Positions 58,856 through 64,000 of a DNA stretch of 64,000 nucleotides are shown one piece after another. Each line of letters opens with the position of its first letter. Position 1 is the first letter of the stretch. The notes beneath the pieces were generated by a model that was given only the letters and a program-made list of their open reading frames with translations, searched no databases and had not been told where the DNA came from. A program made the position numbers and the translations under genes. Source of the stretch: Apiotrichum sp. Y4204 (lineage: Eukaryota > Basidiomycota > Tremellomycetes > Trichosporonales > Trichosporonaceae). The stretch spans positions 868,001-932,000 of the forward strand of contig JAMYHL010000002.1 of NCBI GenBank assembly GCA_025531455.1, read 5' to 3'.

Positions 58856-60037
58856 TGTGTCTGTATTATGCTGCAAAATCCGGGGTTCATCCGCCGACCT
58901 TATATACCGTGAGCTGTTTCCATTTCCGTGTTCGTCGCCTTGCCAACAAGACAAAGCACTAGCTCTAAGCCCACCTCCTTAGCATTCCACCCGAGTCGCA
59001 CCGGTTGCAGGTGGCCCGAGGCCCAAACGCGGCCCCACACTCCTAGTCTCGCGACCGAGTTTGGGGTCGTCATCGACCAGCAGGTCCGCAGGTCCGCAGG
59101 TCGGCAGGCCAAACTCATTTGGCGCCCTGGTACCGTTCCCTCGTGCCGCCGGCAAGAAACGGCGCGGGGGCACGTGTACAGAAACACTAGCTGATTCATG
59201 GGATCCTGAGCGGGGTGTGGGCAAGGAATGGGGGGGCCGAGTGGCGAGTGGCGGCCATGCCGGACACGGCGATCCTGCAGACCTGCAGGGCGGGACGGGA
59301 GAACTCCCGCGCGACGTCCGGGACAGGGCGGAGGGGAGCGGGGGAACTAGTGCCAACGCGCCGGATTGCAGGATTGTGAACAGACGGCCACATGGTTTGG
59401 CCCGCTGACGTCATAGGTCCGTCGCCGAGACCCGAATCTCCCGACCCCGTGAGAACCCACTCCAAACCCACTCCGTGGGTGGGCTAGTGCGCCGCAGTGC
59501 TGCGCGGAGCTCCGAGGGTGTCTGAGCATCGGTATTGAGGCACGCCGCTGGGTTTGTCCCTGGGTCCTGGGTTTGTGTTGCTTTGTTGCTTTGATGTCGG
59601 GCCTGGTTGTCGTGAGAACGAGGTCCAACCGAGATGCAGTGAGTTGCCGACTCGGGCCGGGGAAATACCAGGACACTGAGACGGCGGTCTCTTAGATAAC
59701 GGCGAGCTTGTAAGAGTGACCGAATACACGACGAGCGCGGGCATTCGATGGCTAGTTTGGTTTCACGTTGGAGAAGGAGCAATTCGTGGATGCACCCCGC
59801 CATTGCATCGTTCTTCGGCTGGATGGACGCCGACCGGGCGTCAAGCGACAAGCGACACGACTGGGCACATGACCTACGCGTGTGGAGTTCGGAATGGCAT
59901 TGCAAGTGTTCGTCCACTGTCTCAGCAGTCGGCTCGGACCTGGCCGTGCCGGACATGGACGACATGCTACCTAGCATGCGCCAGATGTTGTTAAGTACTG
60001 TACCCGACCTCTCAGATCTCCATGCATCCCCAGAACC
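58856..60037. promoter_or_regulatory. Shared upstream region of transporter and monooxygenase
   Basis: 1.18 kb between two divergent start codons. It contains three adjacent 8-bp repeats (GCAGGTCC, GCAGGTCC, GCAGGTCG) at 59080-59103, and a short inverted repeat of CCCAC and GTGGG at about 59465-59480. These are plausible regulator sites but match no factor I can name. Confidence 0.5.
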
Positions 60038-62039
60038 ATGGTGCTTCCAGACTCGACGCCCGACCAGCTCCCCACCTTGCCGGCCTTTGCGCCGCCCGCA
60101 GACTTTGACGCTCCGGCAGTCGGCAAGGCGTTCCTCGGACGCGTCGAGGCCGCCATCGCCGCGGGGGACGGCGACGCGTTCGCACGCCTGTTCATCCCGC
60201 ACGGGTACTGGCGCGACGTGCTCGCCTTCACCCGCGAGTTTCATTCCTTCAAGAGCGAGCATATCGCTCAAGTCGGGAACGTGTGTACCCAGAAGCTATG
60301 TCCACTGATGGCAGGACGTCTTCTCCCCCGAAGCAGGGAGGGACTTCTGCGTTTCCGACCCGGCGCCGGCGCTCGCCACGCCGTTCCCGGACCTCACGTT
60401 TTTGCGGGTACACTTCACGTTTAGCGGCGAGGTGGGCCCCGGTTCGGGCGTCGCGGCGCTCGTGTATAGCGGGGAGTGGAGGGCGTGGACGCTGAGCACG
60501 GTGCTCGAGGGCGTGCACGGCGTGCGGCAGCGACTTGGCGACGAGAGGGTGTATGGGCGACACAACGACACGATGCCGTATGACGCGCGGCGCGCGCTCG
60601 AGGGCGAGTTTTCAGAGTCGCAGCCGGACATTCTCGTCGTTGGGGCCGGGCATAATGGTCTCGCGGTGGCTGCGCTCGCCAAGACATGGGGCCTCGAGCC
60701 GCTCGTCATTGACAGAGAGGAGCGGATCGGGGATAATTGGCGGAAACGCTATGCGTAAGTCTGGATACTGCACTGAGACTGAATTCCCAGGTCGCTCTCG
60801 CTGCACGACCCCGTGATGACCAACCACCTTCCGCTCCTGCCCTTCCCGCGCAACTGGCCGCTGTTCACGCCGGCGGGCAAGCTCGCCAACTGGCTCGAGA
60901 GCTATGCAGACATTATGGAGGTGAGCGTGTGGCTGCGCTCCACGACGGACGGCGCGCAGACGCGGTTCGACCGGCAGAGCGGGAAATGGACCGTCGTGGT
61001 CGTTCGTACGCATCCTGACGGCCGGAGCGAGGAGCGCGAGATTGTCGTCTCGCACGTCGTCATGGCCACGGGTCTTGGCGGGGGTCGGGCACGCGTACCC
61101 CCGCCGTTTCCCGGACAAGAGACGTGGGACGGCGTAATCGTCCATTCGAGTAGCCACCCCGGAGGAGAGGCTCTACGGGGGAGCGGGGAGCGCGTGCTCG
61201 TCGTCGGGGCGTGTACCTCTGCCTTTGACATTTCCGCCGACCTCGCGAATAACGGCGTCGAGGTCACGATGCTGCAGCGCTCGCCGACGTTTATCATGAG
61301 TATGCAGCACGGGATCAAGGTGCTCGAGGGCGGCATCTTCAACAATGTCGTGCCGATCGATGTCGCCGACCGGATTGCGACGAGCACGCCGCGCGCAGTC
61401 GTAAAGCTCTTCCACCAGCGCCTCACTGCGTGGCTCAAGACCCAGGACGCGGACCTGCTGGCCGGCCTCGAAGCAAAGGGATTCCGCACGTACTCTGGCC
61501 CCGAGGGCGCGGGCTTTGCGTTCCGTGAGTACATATTCTTCTCTACCGAGCTGACGGCAGTCGCGGCGGAGCGCGGGGGCGGGTACTACTTTGACACTGG
61601 CGCGTGTCCGCTCATCGCAGACGGCAAGATCTTGATCCAAAGCGGGGAGATTGCCGCGTTTGGCGCAGATGGGCGTATCACATTCTCGGACGGGCGCAGC
61701 GCGCGCTTTGACCGTGTAGTCTTCGCGACTGGCTTTCATGACGGATACAAGGAGAGCGTGGCACAGGTGCTCGGCCCCGTGGGGGAGGGGCTGCAAAAGG
61801 TGTTTGGCATGGATCCCGAGGGGGAAATGCACGGCATCGCGCGCCCCTGCGGTATCCCCCACGTGCTCTTCAATGTCGGCAACCTCGCGAGTTCGCGGAT
61901 TTTTGCCAAAGCCGTCGTGCTCCAGATCCTGGCGCAGAAGCGCGGCGTGTGGCGCACGCCGTACTACCGTCCCCAAGAGAGCGTCAACGGCGTCAACGGC
62001 GTGAATGGTGTCAAGGGTGTGAATGATGTGAAGGTGTGA
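60038..62039 (+). CDS. Flavin-containing monooxygenase with N-terminal NTF2-like region
   Basis: FAD- and NAD(P)H-dependent oxygenase. Exons 60038-60280, 60315-60754, 60791-62039; in frame, 643 aa. The first 170 residues look like the NTF2-like domain found ahead of many fungal enzymes of this type (FLGRVEAAIAAGDGDAFARL, then LIF-type strands). The FAD site is ILVVGAGHNGLAVAAL, followed by the acidic VIDREERIGDNW. The NADPH site is VLVVGACTSAFDISADLANN, and the ATG-type motif is FATGFHDGY. The C-terminus carries a short Asn-Gly-Val repeat (NGVNGVNGVKGVNDVKV). The substrate is unknown; related enzymes act on amines, thiols or indole compounds. Confidence 0.9.
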
Positions 62040-62942
62040 ATGGCGCAAATGGGCATGGTGTGCAGACCGCGTAGAAGAATAACGGGAGCAGGTGAGGTCG
62101 GAAACGCCGTGCCCACCGTGTTGTACATACTGTATGCAGAGTGTTGGAAGAGACAAGTACAGTGCAGTACTGCCGAGGCTGAGAATGGAATGCCCGAACG
62201 GCGTTGACGTTATCCACAATAGGCATTATAGCCATAATGCCTTGTCAGGGGGGCGCGTGCAGGGCCACTCGATCGTCATTCCACTCGATCTCGTTCCCAT
62301 GCAGATCAGTTCTCGTAAGCTGCCCCGATCACCATCAAGGTTAGTACACACTCTTCAGCAGCAGGCACTGCATTTGCCCGCTACACTAATGCGGGATGCT
62401 ACAGCTAAATGCACAACAGGGGGATACAAGTATCCGGGTCTTTGGCCAAGGCAGGCAAGGGGGAGCAGGTGAAGTGGGAAAAGGTGGAAAGTGGGTGTGG
62501 GAATGGGGAAGTGGAAGTGGAAAGTGGGTGAGAAATGATGGCTAAACAAATGAGGTGGTCGCGAGCCGGGAGCCGATAGTATGGACATCGCGCGTTTTTG
62601 GCTTCTTTTAGCTCTGAGACACACTGACGACACCTCGACTGATGTATCGAGATGCGATCGGCTGCCGACGAGGTAGCTAGCTGCTAGTCGAGAGCCCCTC
62701 CAAAAAGCCGAGATGTACGGCCACAAACGATGGGGTGCGAGGTCGGACGGATATTGCGTGTATTGGCCGCCTCGTGACGAAACGCTGCGATGGAAACATG
62801 CTGAAAAGATGAACCCGGGAGAGTGTCCAGGCTCACTTGAATGCGATTGATACGAACGAACAGCACACGACCTGCGTGAATGAAGTGGGAAATGCGAAAC
62901 TTGGGGAATGCCGTGTGTGACGGGGGACCTGGGTGTCTAGTT
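62040..62942. other. Intergenic, convergent gene ends
   Basis: About 900 bp with no supported gene. A run of GTGGGAA/AAGTGG-type purine words at 62468-62530 is the only visible structure. Confidence 0.5.
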
Positions 62943-64000
62943 TTACTGGATAATGCAATCGGTGCGAAGATTCTCCTCGTCCAGCTTGTTGGCCTTGTCC
63001 TTGACCTTGTCCTCCCTGCTGCGCTTGTCCTTGCGGAGGTTGCCCATCATGCTGTGGTTGCGGCGCGGGCCGTTCACATCAGCAGCTGAGTCGTGCACCT
63101 TGATAGGGGGAGGGCCAGAAACATGGCGGTTTGCGCGGCGCGGTTGAACCGGGCCGTCCTCATCGATACGAATGAGGGACGTATTCCGGTCGCGGGGCAG
63201 ACTGCCTGCGCCGTCTTCGCTGGTCTCGGAGTAGGATCCTGCGGCATCGTGCGGCGGCGAAACGGCGTCGAGGAGCGGGCGCGACGGCGTCGAAGCAGCG
63301 CCTGATGAGTGTCGACGACGGCCGGCAGAGCCCACATCGGGAGTGACCAGGGAAGTGGTCGACGGGGCAGCGAGAAGCGAGCTTTTCGACTTGTTGCGGC
63401 CAAACAGACGCGAGCTGAGAGAGAACACTGGCGACTCGGGCTGAGGCGAGTTGGCACGAGACGACGCTTCCGAGACGCCCCATTCCTGCTGGCTGACGAG
63501 AAGGGCCAGCTGGCCACGGATATCACATCCGGCCTTGGCCCGCGGCGCGCACTTGGCATGGGTGATGAGCCCACAGTTCTGGCACAGGTATGCAGCCTTC
63601 TTGACGCCCTCGAGGCAGACGTGGCAGGTAATGGCTGCTCGTTAGTACTGTACTCTGCGACAGGAAGGCCCAATGCGAAAGACTTACATTTAGCAAAGGT
63701 AGTCTTGACGAGATCATGGGCCTTGGCGGCAGTGGACTCGAGGCCCTCGCGCGACTGGTGCAGGTGCGAGTGGAGGGAAACCATCGACAGCTGCGCACGG
63801 CGGCGAGTCTCGGCAGCCTCAGGATCAGCAGGTGTTGCGTGGAGATCCACGAGCGAAGCGCTCGCGGACCGCGCCCCGCCGACCTGGAATATGCGTTGGC
63901 TGTCCATGCGGTTCGGCTCTTGACTAAGACGGCGCAGGAACGGCAGGCTGTCCTGGGGACGCTGGATGAGGTCGGGGTGGCCGGCCTTGACCCAGTCGTG
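62943..64000 (-). CDS. C1-domain protein, 5' end outside the window
   Basis: Exons seen: 64000-63688 (open at the right edge) and 63634-62943, joined in frame. The zinc-binding C1 domain follows the splice: ITCHVCLEGVKKAAYLCQNC, GLITHAKCAPRAKAGCDI, with the expected C-x2-C, C-x2-C, H-x2-C spacing, apart from a divergent N-terminal His. C1 domains bind diacylglycerol or act as protein-interaction modules. Upstream is a helical region (HLHQSREGLESTAAKAHDLV), and downstream a Ser/Pro-rich tail ending KDKANKLDEENLRTDCIIQ. An F-BAR or PKC-related architecture is possible but cannot be judged from this fragment. Confidence 0.75.

Noticed and set aside
45958..62039. A secondary-metabolite gene cluster (flavin oxidoreductase, transporter, monooxygenase)
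   Set aside because: No core synthase is present, and PEX3 and unrelated genes lie between. The genes are better read as independent.
1..64000. CRISPR arrays, tRNA and rRNA genes
   Set aside because: No regularly spaced repeats, and no cloverleaf or rRNA-like sequence was recognised; CRISPR is also not expected in a fungal nuclear genome.

Overview
The window is nuclear DNA from a GC-rich basidiomycete yeast, most likely a Tremellomycete of the Trichosporonales type. This placement is an inference from protein character and gene architecture: almost every gene is cut by very short introns (about 32-60 nt, GTGAGT-type donors, CTGAC/CTAAC branch points just before the acceptor). I reconstructed exon joins by hand. 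Each stated join preserves the reading frame except where an apparent frameshift is noted.

Layout. 1-1317: 3' part of a sterol O-acyltransferase gene. 2132-4988 (-): a forkhead transcription factor. 6580-7428 (-): a possible exon of an unassigned gene. 7429-13230: a gene-poor stretch with a 38-bp tandem duplication and a roughly 135-bp insert of mitochondrial nad5 (a NUMT). 13231-14682 (-): RAD10/ERCC1. About 14850-15210: an assembly gap flanked by poly-T and by degraded copies of the same sequence, probably an artefact. 15308-16638: the monopolin subunit PCS1/CSM1. 16868-18522 (-): a protein with a Ulp1-like fold whose catalytic residues look lost. 19374-24161: a cluster of six small paralogous genes encoding a compact three-helix, Myb/homeodomain-like domain with basic tails; this is the most novel feature. 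24659-27957 (-): TAF1. 31549-38847: a large DUF1765-type protein. 39374-40020 (-) and 40177-41381 (+): MED22 and a RAD51D-like recombinase sharing a 156-bp promoter. 41542-44500 (-): MGM1. 44942-45795: a conserved-looking unknown protein. 45958-47731 (-): an Old Yellow Enzyme-family flavin oxidoreductase. 50521-52309: a single-pass membrane protein of unknown function. 52992-55150: PEX3. 55560-56258 (-): a small four-span membrane protein. 56779-58855 (-) and 60038-62039 (+): a divergent sugar transporter and flavin monooxygenase pair. 62943-64000 (-): the C-terminal part of a C1-domain protein.

Functional picture. Most genes are ordinary housekeeping genes: transcription (TAF1, MED22, forkhead), genome maintenance (RAD10, RAD51D-like, PCS1), organelle biology (MGM1, PEX3) and lipid or redox metabolism. 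The unusual material is the small paralogous gene cluster, the Ulp1-like pseudoprotease next to it, the NUMT, and two apparent sequence-quality problems (the duplicated gap and a one-base frameshift in the RAD51D-like gene).
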